The notes under the pieces were generated by a model. That model was not told the origin of the DNA and did not search any database. It was given only the letters and a program-made list of their open reading frames with translations. Of a stretch of DNA of 42,890 bases, positions 7,946 to 14,874 are shown piece after piece. Each line of letters opens with the position of its first letter. Positions within the stretch are counted from its first letter, which is position 1. The DNA is from an uncultured Blautia sp. (GTDB lineage: Bacteria > Bacillota > Clostridia > Lachnospirales > Lachnospiraceae): NCBI GenBank assembly GCA_900539525.1, contig UQCM01000021.1:1-42890 (forward strand), given 5' to 3'. The translations under genes and the position numbers were made by a program.

Positions 7946-10069
7946 TTACATCATCGGTTCCATGCTAAGTGCCGGATGTCCCTTTTCCTCCAGGAATGCG
8001 AGTAATGTTTCCGGATCTTCCGCAATCGTCTCATCACCGATCATATCAACAAAGTTGTCAATACCATAGAGTTCTTTAGCCGTTGCATTTAATCTTTCCG
8101 CAACCTGATCCTTCAGGTCCTTCGGCATCCATACGATTCTCTCAATACCGCCCTCAGCCTTCATAAACTTCTTGGAAGCGATGAAATGTTTACCATGTCC
8201 CATGAATCCAGGTGTCTGTACACCACCGCCTGTCATGGAAGCCAGTTCCGGGAATGTCATACCGATCGGAGTCATGCCTGCATACTCACGGTTTGCAATA
8301 CATACACCATTTGACAATGGCTCAATTCCGCAGATACACTCAAAGCATCCGCAGGATGTCATCGGCTTCTCGATGATCGAATACAGGGAAACATCCTCCA
8401 GAGCACCCTGGGAGAATTTACGAACTGCCTCGTTTACATCCTCGTACTCACCGATTCTCTCATCAATGACTCTCTCTTTTGTGATGACCTGACATGGTCC
8501 CTCCGGATCCAGCTGATGAGTTGCCTTTGCATCCAGCCATGAAACGGCACCGCAAAGTCCGAGTCTCTCAGGAGTTACAACACATACGTGAGATGGTGAG
8601 AATGCCTGACACATGATACAGCTGTAGTATACATCTACACCTTCATCTGTCAGAGTCATAAGTCTCTCATCACGTTTATCAAACAGAGGCATAGCTACCT
8701 CGTGGCGGATCCTTGTACACTCTGCCGGATCTGTATAAATCTTAACCTGGCATTTGTCAACAACTGCTGCAAACTCACTCTTCACCTTAGCATAGAGCAC
8801 TTCACCGATGTGTTTTGCTCTGAATCCTGCTGCGTAAGCATCTTTACTGATACGGACACGAATCATATCGCGCTGTCCTGTATGCATGATACCTTCGATA
8901 CAGTTTAAGTAAGCGTGGAACTTACGCTCAAATACCGGCTCAAAATCTGCCTGCATATTCTTTCCGGCAACTTCTACCACATATGCAATACTCTGCTTGC
9001 TTCCCACTTCCATTTCATCAATGTCAGGACCGATCACTTCGATCTTATGATCTTCGATCTCACTTGCTTCTTTTGCAAGTACGAGCTCACAGCAGTCTAC
9101 TCTGGAGCCGTCAAACTCTACCTGCATATCACCGCGGCGGATGATCTCACCCTCGAAAGCAGATGCAAAAGCAACCGGAATGTCAATGTTTGTAATCTTA
9201 ATCTTAATATCTCTGGCTTCCAGAGAAGTTGCATTGAATTTGGAAACATCCTTCTGAACGATCAGGCTCTTCGGTACACGGAAGGTTTCCTCGTTTGTAA
9301 TTACCGGGAAGCCCAGTGCGATAGCACCAGCGCCACATGCCACGATTACCGGATCAAGCGGAGCAAATGCGTTTACAAATGCCGGCACACGCTCAAAAGT
9401 ATACTTCATCAGGCCTGCTGCATCACCCGGCTGGATATTGCCGAAGATCAGGGCTGCTCTGACTGCAACAGATACTACATGGATAACGCTTGTAACATCT
9501 TTTCCAAGAGGGATCACACGTACATTTGCACCTGTCTTATATCCCAGTTCTTCACACTGATCAATGATTCCGCCTACCAGCGTTACCAGGATACCCTGTG
9601 CCTGGTAGCTCTTTACCAGGTCAACACCTTCCTGTGCGGTAGGAGCAGCACCAAGGATAACTGCTACACCCGGAATATCGCCTGTTACAAGGGGTACACC
9701 AAGCTCACGGATGATGGCATCTCCCAGATGTCCGTAGCAGGGTGCTTCATAAGGAGCAGCGCCATCCATATATTTCAGAACTTCAATGAACTCTGCACAA
9801 AGAGCAGTTGCCACACCTGACATGAAAGCGTCATTCAGACGTTTCTCTCTTGTCATCAGAGTCTTAACAACTCCCAGCGCATCTTTCAACTCGCCAAGCG
9901 TTGAAACTTTTGTACCTGTTACGCCATAGTAACATGGCAGGCTGTATGCGGTATCCGGAAAAGCAATTGCTTTATCTGCGCCATGCTTTGCGATCGCGTC
10001 GTTAATGGCGCCTTCGGTCAAACCGTATACGGTATCATTTCCACTAAATACAACATCAAATAATGTCAC
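7946..10069 (-). CDS. acsB: acetyl-CoA synthase, ACS/CODH beta subunit
   Basis: This subunit joins a methyl group, CO and CoA into acetyl-CoA at the Ni-Ni-[4Fe-4S] A-cluster. The cluster ligands are present: YSCIMCQAF, SHVC and LGLCG give Cys484, Cys487, Cys496 and Cys506, and TSCGCFE gives the Cys573-Gly-Cys575 pair for the distal nickel. The C-terminus ends in EEKGHPALSMEPMM, as in characterised ACS. A GTG start at 10067-10069 was chosen because GGAGG lies 8 nt before it; a TTG five codons upstream has no such site. The 707 residues are about 20 shorter than Moorella AcsB (729). It follows the CooC/AcsF gene by 15 nt, and the downstream gap is full of repeats. Confidence 0.97.
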   Translation of the reverse strand: MTLFDVVFSGNDTVYGLTEGAINDAIAKHGADKAIAFPDTAYSLPCYYGVTGTKVSTLGELKDALGVVKTLMTREKRLNDAFMSGVATALCAEFIEVLKYMDGAAPYEAPCYGHLGDAIIRELGVPLVTGDIPGVAVILGAAPTAQEGVDLVKSYQAQGILVTLVGGIIDQCEELGYKTGANVRVIPLGKDVTSVIHVVSVAVRAALIFGNIQPGDAAGLMKYTFERVPAFVNAFAPLDPVIVACGAGAIALGFPVITNEETFRVPKSLIVQKDVSKFNATSLEARDIKIKITNIDIPVAFASAFEGEIIRRGDMQVEFDGSRVDCCELVLAKEASEIEDHKIEVIGPDIDEMEVGSKQSIAYVVEVAGKNMQADFEPVFERKFHAYLNCIEGIMHTGQRDMIRVRISKDAYAAGFRAKHIGEVLYAKVKSEFAAVVDKCQVKIYTDPAECTRIRHEVAMPLFDKRDERLMTLTDEGVDVYYSCIMCQAFSPSHVCVVTPERLGLCGAVSWLDAKATHQLDPEGPCQVITKERVIDERIGEYEDVNEAVRKFSQGALEDVSLYSIIEKPMTSCGCFECICGIEPLSNGVCIANREYAGMTPIGMTFPELASMTGGGVQTPGFMGHGKHFIASKKFMKAEGGIERIVWMPKDLKDQVAERLNATAKELYGIDNFVDMIGDETIAEDPETLLAFLEEKGHPALSMEPMM

Positions 10070-10084
10070 TGTTAATACCTCCAA

Positions 10085-10855
10085 TCAGATATTTGATTTA
10101 TCAATTTTTTCTTTGATTTTCATAATTTCACTGACTGCCTGCTCGCTGAAATCAAACGGGGACTTCCCCTGGCGATCCGCGTCAATGACCTCTTCATTAT
10201 AATGAACGAATCCTAAAAGATCTTCTGCCGGAATTCTGGATTTAATAAATTCTTCATCCATTTCGTTCCGTACCTTGTTTGCTACAACACGAACCTGCTT
10301 CACACCCAGTCCCTCGGCAAGCCGTTTTACATTCTTATAGGTCTGAATGCTTCTGGCGCCAGGCTCGATCACCACAACAAACTGATCCATCCCTGCAGTT
10401 GTACCCCTTCCCAGATGCTCCAGTCCTGCTTCCATGTCCATGATCACCACATCATTACTTCGAAGTACCAGATGGTTGATGATCCGCTTTAACATCACGT
10501 GTTCCGGACATACACATCCGCTGCCGGCAGTATCTACTGTTCCAAGCACCAGAAGCTTTACTTTGTTATACGTTCTGGAGTAGGTATCAGGAATATCATC
10601 CACCTTGGGATTGATCTTATAAAACTTATTGTCATCGTTGGCACCGGTGCGTTCCTGCACCAGCTTTCTCATCTTTGTGATAGGTACAATACTGTCCAGC
10701 AGTTCCTCTGGAAATCCGAGTGCCAGACCTAAATTTGCATCCGGGTCTACATCAGCCGCGAGAACATTTTTGCCTTCTTCCGCGTATAATCTTGCAAGCG
10801 TGGCGGCAAAAGTTGTTTTACCTACGCCTCCCTTTCCGGTTACTGCAATTTTCAT
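10085..10855 (-). CDS. CooC/AcsF-type nickel-insertion ATPase (acsB-linked copy)
   Basis: A 256-residue MinD/SIMIBI-class ATPase. The deviant Walker A, GKGGVGKTT, is at 7-15, and a DVDPDANLG switch region follows. The CooC-type CXC metal site is Cys114/Cys116 in GSGCVCPEHV. Such ATPases insert Ni into CODH (CooC) or ACS (AcsF) as dimers bridging one metal ion. This copy lies between acsA and acsB and is transcribed directly into acsB, so ACS activation (AcsF) is the likelier job; this rests on position only. The two cooC copies in the cluster differ clearly in sequence, so they are not a recent duplication. Confidence 0.9.
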   Translation of the reverse strand: MKIAVTGKGGVGKTTFAATLARLYAEEGKNVLAADVDPDANLGLALGFPEELLDSIVPITKMRKLVQERTGANDDNKFYKINPKVDDIPDTYSRTYNKVKLLVLGTVDTAGSGCVCPEHVMLKRIINHLVLRSNDVVIMDMEAGLEHLGRGTTAGMDQFVVVIEPGARSIQTYKNVKRLAEGLGVKQVRVVANKVRNEMDEEFIKSRIPAEDLLGFVHYNEEVIDADRQGKSPFDFSEQAVSEIMKIKEKIDKSNI

Positions 10856-10943
10856 AGTGATTCATCCTTTACTTTATTTTCTCAAAGGCATATCCCCCGC
10901 CTATATGTTTATACTACAAAAGCAGGGGGGCTGCCGGATCTTA

Positions 10944-12836
10944 TTAAATTCCGAGAGCATCTCTCTTTTCTTCGATTCTTGCGATCATCGCATCGCCCAG
11001 TTTATCGATATCCTTTTCAACTGTGTATGCTGCCTCAACCCAGTCTCTGAGTCCGTTTGTCAGCAGTTCAGTCACCTCAGTGGAACCGGATACATAAGGA
11101 TCTACACCCAGGAAAGTATCCAGTCCGGTAGCAACTACATAGTTACCGATGGAAACAGCCTTCTCAGACATCCACTCAGGAGCACATCCTACAACCGGAA
11201 GCTGTGAAATGTTCAGGCCGGAATCCTTTGCAAGCTCAGCAACGAGTACCATCATACGGGAAATATCAACACAGGATCCCATATGCAGTACAGGCGGGAT
11301 ATCAGCCAGTTCACATACTCTCTTCAACCCTGCGCCGCAGAGCTCTTTTGCTTCTTTGTCCATCAGTCCTGCTTTTGCTGCAGCCTGTGCGGAGCATCCG
11401 GAAGCTACGATAACAATATCATTTGCAATCAGCTTCTTCATCAGTTCAATATGTGCGGAATCAGGTCTTACTCTTGGATTGTTACATCCAACCATAGCAA
11501 CTGCACCACGGATAACACCGGATGTGATACACTCAATCAGCGGTTTTGTCGTTCCTGTCTCATCTACCTGAGAGTTGGTAACGCCATCCAGAGTCTTCAC
11601 GATTGCTTCTACAGAATAACCAACCGTTGCCTTCTGCTTCATATCCGGAATATATACCAGATCCGGATTTCTGTTTTCAAAGTTATCGATTGCCATCTTC
11701 ACGATTGCCTTTGCATTCTCATCTGCTGTCTCTGCATTGAATCTGATAAATTCAGAATCCGGCATCTGAGCGATCGGAGATGTGGTGACAAATTTTGTAT
11801 GGAAGCATTTGCTCAGAGGGCCAAGTGCAGGGAAGATACACTGTACATCGACAACGATCGCCTCACATGCACCGGTCAGCACAACATTCTCCTGCTGCAG
11901 GAAGTTACCTGCCATCGGGATACCGCGACGCATAGCCACTTCATTGGAAGTACAGCAGACACCGGATACAGTGATGCCCTTTGCGCCTTTTGATTTTGCA
12001 TATGCGATCATCTCCGGATCATCTGCATATTCACAAATCATCTCGGAAAGTGAAGGATCATGTCCATGAACAACGATATTTACATTATCCTTTTCCATAA
12101 CACCCAGGTTCGCCTCTGTTTCGATCGGCTTCGGTGTACCAAACAGTACATCCGAGAACTCTGTACCTGCCATGGATCCACCCCATCCATCAGAAAGTCC
12201 GGAACGTAAGGACTGTCTGATCAATGCTTCCGGCTTGGAAGAGCATCCCATATGTGCCATATGTAAGGAACAGGAAACCTCCCTGTCGATCGCACGGGGA
12301 GCGATCTCTTCTCTCTCCCAGATATCCTGTGTATGCTGCGGAGCTCTTTTCAAGAAATTCTGATGTCCGAATACCTTTCCGTATTCTCCCAGTCCAAGCA
12401 CTGCCACTTCATGAGCAAGATCATAGATATCCTTTCCTTCTGTCTCTACACCCCACTCCTTTGCGATGCGGATCAGTTTCTCAGGATCCTTTACCTTGTA
12501 AGGTCCTTCCGGTTTTGCACAGTAAAGGGTATGGCAGATCTCACGTCCGTGATCGGAATGTGTAGCTGAACCACCGGCTGTAAATTTCAGGTAATTTCTG
12601 GCTACGATACCATGTACATCACATCCACAGATTCCTCTTGGTGCCTTCGGTGTAATACGGCATGGTCCCATCGAACAGATTCTACAGCAGACACCCTGCT
12701 CACCAAATTTACAATGTGGTGTCTGATTAGCAACTCTGTACTGCCAGGCATCTGCCCCTACTTTTTTGCCTGTCTCAAGCAATTTCGCGGTAGCTGCTTC
12801 AAATTCTTCTACCGTCGTTAATTTAAAATTTCCCAT
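10944..12836 (-). CDS. acsA: Ni-Fe carbon monoxide dehydrogenase catalytic subunit
   Basis: This enzyme reduces CO2 to CO for acetyl-CoA synthase, or oxidises CO. At 630 residues it is the CooS/AcsA size. Fe-S ligands are in the expected order: Cys42 and Cys50 for the intersubunit D-cluster, and Cys51, Cys54, Cys59 and Cys70 for the B-cluster (CRICSMGPCRI). C-cluster ligands are the VHGHDP histidine (about 257-259), Cys295 (GVCCTSNE), Cys333, Cys451 (MVGCNN), Cys481 (SGCSAQAA) and Cys522 (MGSCVD). An additional Cys72 sits in GICGCDVHG. A strong AAGGAGG site precedes the ATG. It is flanked by the two CooC-type ATPase genes, matching the need for nickel insertion. Confidence 0.97.
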   Translation of the reverse strand: MGNFKLTTVEEFEAATAKLLETGKKVGADAWQYRVANQTPHCKFGEQGVCCRICSMGPCRITPKAPRGICGCDVHGIVARNYLKFTAGGSATHSDHGREICHTLYCAKPEGPYKVKDPEKLIRIAKEWGVETEGKDIYDLAHEVAVLGLGEYGKVFGHQNFLKRAPQHTQDIWEREEIAPRAIDREVSCSLHMAHMGCSSKPEALIRQSLRSGLSDGWGGSMAGTEFSDVLFGTPKPIETEANLGVMEKDNVNIVVHGHDPSLSEMICEYADDPEMIAYAKSKGAKGITVSGVCCTSNEVAMRRGIPMAGNFLQQENVVLTGACEAIVVDVQCIFPALGPLSKCFHTKFVTTSPIAQMPDSEFIRFNAETADENAKAIVKMAIDNFENRNPDLVYIPDMKQKATVGYSVEAIVKTLDGVTNSQVDETGTTKPLIECITSGVIRGAVAMVGCNNPRVRPDSAHIELMKKLIANDIVIVASGCSAQAAAKAGLMDKEAKELCGAGLKRVCELADIPPVLHMGSCVDISRMMVLVAELAKDSGLNISQLPVVGCAPEWMSEKAVSIGNYVVATGLDTFLGVDPYVSGSTEVTELLTNGLRDWVEAAYTVEKDIDKLGDAMIARIEEKRDALGI

Positions 12837-12926
12837 TATAAACCTCCTTCTATTTGGGTTACATTTACGGGCTGGTTGTAACTGTTTATCCCATCCGCCC
12901 CCATGGGATATGTTTCTTTTTTTTAA

Positions 12927-12948
12927 TCCTCCTGCCGAAGCAAGAGGA
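12927..12948 (-). other. UUCG-capped hairpin after the cooC stop codon
   Basis: In the minus-strand RNA the arms UCCUCUUGC and GCAGGAGGA close a UUCG tetraloop, an unusually stable loop, with one G-U pair. It starts 8 nt after the cooC stop codon. The sequence after it is A-rich, not U-rich, so it is not a normal terminator. A second palindrome (TATCCCAT, 12887-12894, with ATGGGATA, 12903-12910) lies before the acsA ribosome binding site. The pair may mark mRNA processing or 3'-end protection between cooC and acsA. Confidence 0.5.
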
Positions 12949-12956
12949 CTATGAAC

Positions 12957-13730
12957 TTATTCAACAAAAATGTGCTCCAGAATATCATACAGTGCTTTTC
13001 TGACAGGTGATGAATCCGGAAGGTCCACAGTAGGTCTGCCATCACAGTCATATTCATAGACATTCGTATCCTGCGGCACAACGCCCAGAAGCTTCAGTCC
13101 CTGTTTTTCAATTTCTTCCTTTGTACCTTCGTTCAATTCTCCGTTCGGAGCACGATTTATGATCAGGCCGACGGAATCCGGTTTCATGTCACACTCTTTA
13201 ATCAATTCTGCAATACGTCCAACCGCCTGAACTCCTCTTCTGGAGCAGTCACTGACAAGAATAAATGTATTCACCTTTGGCAGGATGCCTCTGCTGATAT
13301 GCTCCATTCCCGCCTCGTTATCCACGACAATATATGGATAATGAGGAGTAAGCTTCGCCAGCTGAGTCTGCAAAAGGCCATTAACAAAGCAATAACATCC
13401 CTTCCCCTGAGACCGTCCCATTACCAGCAGATCATAATCATCCTCTTCCGCAAGACAACGGCTGAACATAAACTCCATATAATCTGCCTTTGTCATTCCT
13501 GCCGGAATGGGATTCTCCTTACTCATCTCCGCTCTGCTGACTTCCTCCCTGATCTCACCCAGGGTCATTTCCACGTCAACTCCCAATACCTCATTCAGAT
13601 TGGAATTTGCATCTGCGTCTACTGCAAGAATCGGGCTTTTACCCTTCTTTGCCAGATAATCGATCATAAGACCACATAATGTGGTCTTTCCGACTCCGCC
13701 TTTTCCTGCTACTGCTATTACGTGTGCCAT
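12957..13730 (-). CDS. cooC: CooC-type CODH nickel-insertion ATPase (acsA-linked copy)
   Basis: A 257-residue SIMIBI-class ATPase with the deviant Walker A GKGGVGKTT (9-17) and the DADANSNL switch motif (38-45). The CooC-specific CXC metal site is present as Cys112 and Cys114 in KGCYCFVN. It sits directly upstream of acsA and directly downstream of cooT, reproducing the grouping of CooC with CooT and a His-rich protein known for CODH maturation in Rhodospirillum rubrum. Nickel loading of the CODH C-cluster is the likely job. The CooC family is certain; the division of labour with the second copy is inferred from position. Confidence 0.92.
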   Translation of the reverse strand: MAHVIAVAGKGGVGKTTLCGLMIDYLAKKGKSPILAVDADANSNLNEVLGVDVEMTLGEIREEVSRAEMSKENPIPAGMTKADYMEFMFSRCLAEEDDYDLLVMGRSQGKGCYCFVNGLLQTQLAKLTPHYPYIVVDNEAGMEHISRGILPKVNTFILVSDCSRRGVQAVGRIAELIKECDMKPDSVGLIINRAPNGELNEGTKEEIEKQGLKLLGVVPQDTNVYEYDCDGRPTVDLPDSSPVRKALYDILEHIFVE

Positions 13731-13772
13731 GTGATGCCTCCTAAATCAGTAAAAATATATTCATTTCAACTG

Positions 13773-13964
13773 CTACTCTATGCAGTTAATCACAACTGTA
13801 CTCTCCGCCAGATCCACAGACCGGATGGTTCCTTCAACTGTTCTTGTTTCACCCATGACATCTGTGAGAGTAATCGTCGTCCCATCTACCTCCAGTCTGC
13901 TCACAAACTGCAGAATCACACTGTCCGGTTCCCGGGATTTATTATAAACTGTAGCCAAACACAT
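13773..13964 (-). CDS. cooT: CooT-family small nickel-binding protein
   Basis: A 63-residue protein beginning Met-Cys. Cys2 is the nickel-binding residue of dimeric CooT in R. rubrum. The rest is a small beta-barrel-like sequence (alternating Val, Ile and Thr) ending VVINCIE, with a second Cys at position 61. The length is close to the 66 residues of R. rubrum CooT. It is co-directional between the His-rich protein gene (11 nt) and cooC (42 nt), which supports a role in nickel delivery to CODH. Family assignment rests on length, Met-Cys start and context, as overall identity to R. rubrum CooT is low. Confidence 0.82.
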   Translation of the reverse strand: MCLATVYNKSREPDSVILQFVSRLEVDGTTITLTDVMGETRTVEGTIRSVDLAESTVVINCIE

Positions 13965-13975
13965 AAGTCATCCTC

Positions 13976-14404
13976 CTAGTGATCCTTCACAAAAGTAAGT
14001 GCGAGATTCAGGTACATATTTCCCTTCTGATACTCATCCACTGCCTTTCGGATCTGTTCAGCCGCCTGAACCATACCTTCCTGCGAAAGTCTGGCAGCCA
14101 TCTGATCCAGCTCTGCCGCATGACTCTGGTTATGCTGATACATATAAGTCAGCAGCGCCACATTCCTGTCAGTTGTCTCACCGCCGCATCCTCCACAGGT
14201 ATTACAGTTCTCACCGGCACATGTGCCCCCATCCTCATGCATATGCTCATGCTCATCTTCATGTCCATGCGTATGGCTATGTTCATCTTCATGTCCATGC
14301 GTGTGGCTATGCTCATGTGTGTGCTCATAAGTGTGTGTATGAGGATGTTCATGACTATGCTCGTGCGCGCAGATATTTCCGTTTTCATCTTTCACTAAGT
14401 GCAT
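13976..14404 (-). CDS. His-rich, Cys-rich putative nickel chaperone (CooJ-like role)
   Basis: The start was set at the ATG of MHLVKDENGN, which has a GGAGG site; the frame is open 16 codons further upstream without one. The 142-residue product has 19 His between residues 14 and 56, including a tandem EHSHTHGHED repeat (31-40 and 41-50). A CX4CX2CX2C motif follows (Cys62, Cys67, Cys70, Cys73 in a Gly-rich run), then a helical C-terminal domain (about 81-142). R. rubrum CooJ is also a His-rich nickel protein of the CODH cluster, but its His tail is C-terminal after a coiled coil. This one is arranged the other way round and adds a Cys cluster. It is the first gene of the operon. Nickel storage or delivery is inferred, with cobalt or zinc binding possible. 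Confidence 0.75.
   Translation of the reverse strand: MHLVKDENGNICAHEHSHEHPHTHTYEHTHEHSHTHGHEDEHSHTHGHEDEHEHMHEDGGTCAGENCNTCGGCGGETTDRNVALLTYMYQHNQSHAAELDQMAARLSQEGMVQAAEQIRKAVDEYQKGNMYLNLALTFVKDH
14251..14310. repeat. two-copy 30-bp in-frame tandem repeat coding for His-rich units
   Basis: Units 14251-14280 and 14281-14310 agree at 28 of 30 bases. Both differences are transitions: one is silent and the other leaves the protein unit unchanged (EHSHTHGHED twice). This indicates a recent in-frame duplication inside the metal-binding region of the gene. Confidence 0.9.
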
Positions 14405-14472
14405 CTCCCTCTCCCTCCTTTCACACATATTTTTTTGAGCAGAAGTGGACAAACCTCTGCTTATATGGTGTT

Positions 14473-14501
14473 ATTATACCACACCACATATTCATTCTCA
14501 A
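14473..14501 (-). promoter_or_regulatory. main promoter of the Wood-Ljungdahl operon
   Basis: On the minus strand TTGAGA (14496-14501) is followed by a 17-nt spacer and a perfect TATAAT (14473-14478). The start codon of the His-rich protein lies about 70 nt downstream. No other good promoter was found upstream of acsA, so this probably drives the maturation genes and acsAB, and perhaps the whole cluster. Confidence 0.8.
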
Positions 14502-14552
14502 CAACTCAGAATGTTTTTTTTTCAATAATTTGATAATTTTCGACAATTTTCG
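14493..14552. promoter_or_regulatory. candidate operator region of the acs promoter
   Basis: A 6-bp inverted repeat, CATTCT (14493-14498) and AGAATG (14508-14513), covers the -35 box. Just upstream AATTTTCG occurs twice with a 10-bp period (14535-14542 and 14545-14552) in an AT-rich stretch. Repeats spaced by one helical turn upstream of a promoter could bind a regulator or act as an UP element. No regulator gene is nearby, and the binding protein is unknown. Confidence 0.4.
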
Positions 14553-14633
14553 TCATTCACCCGACCATGATCCGATCATTCGTATTCCGTTTTACTGCAT
14601 TCTCATAAACCAATCTCCCATATCGCAATATAA

Positions 14634-14786
14634 GTAACTGTTCAGAGTCATGCAGATTTATAAATATTTGCCTTGGGGAGCCCTCTCACCAGAGGCAAAT
14701 TTTATAAATCTATAGGGCGAGAGCCCTACATGAGCAAAAGGAAAGCCTCGCAGAGGCGATTTTGCGAATGGACTCTGAATAGTTAT
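14634..14786. repeat. 153-bp MITE-like palindromic element, full copy
   Basis: Terminal inverted repeats GTAACTGTTCAGAGTC and (reverse complement of the other end) ATAACTATTCAGAGTC agree at 14 of 16 bases. The interior is a series of nested hairpins: AGATTTATAAATATTTGCCT pairs with AGGCAAATTTTATAAATCT, and GCCTC-GCA-GAGGC forms a small stem. It has no coding frame. It lies between the acs promoter region and the terminator of the ABC transporter operon. Partial copies are at 25200-25256 and 1684-1770. Confidence 0.75.
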
Positions 14787-14861
14787 AAAACAGAAGGAAG
14801 AACTGAGGGATCCCGATTTCTATCCTGAAACCATCCGTCCCTCTGTTCTTCCTTCTGTTTT
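14787..14861 (-). terminator. long-stem terminator after the ABC transporter genes
   Basis: AAAACAGAAGGAAGAAC-T-GAGGGA pairs with TCCCTC-T-GTTCTTCCTTCTGTTTT, giving about 24 bp with one mismatch around a 27-nt loop. It begins 13 nt after the stop codon of the ATPase gene. On the minus strand the stem ends in UUUUAU. It insulates the acs operon from the transporter genes. Confidence 0.8.
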
Positions 14862-14874
14862 ATCTTATTCTGTC

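Noticed and set aside
8915..9820. Long plus-strand open frame of 301 codons antisense to acsB
   Set aside because: It is a shadow of acsB. The minus-strand frame has all A-cluster ligands, whereas the plus-strand translation has no domain, no suitable ribosome binding site and a Cys/His/Tyr-rich composition typical of antisense reading.
10070..10084. TTG start for acsB five codons upstream
   Set aside because: The only GGAGG ribosome binding site lies between this TTG and the GTG at 10067-10069 and is correctly spaced only for the GTG.
11283..11993. Plus-strand open frame of 236 codons inside acsA
   Set aside because: It is antisense to the CODH catalytic region with its conserved Cys ligands and lacks any recognisable motif.
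14251..14310. Possible CRISPR-like tandem repeat
   Set aside because: There are only two adjacent units without spacers, and they are in frame within a coding region.
14149..14388. Alternative minus-strand frame rich in Met and Ile over the His-rich gene
   Set aside because: The repeated CAT/CAC codons of the His-rich gene read as Met and Ile in a shifted frame. The His-rich frame has the ribosome binding site and the C-terminal domain.
14502..14634. Riboswitch (for example cobalamin or nickel) upstream of the acs operon
   Set aside because: The predicted leader is only about 70 nt and no conserved riboswitch core was found; the upstream region lies before the promoter.
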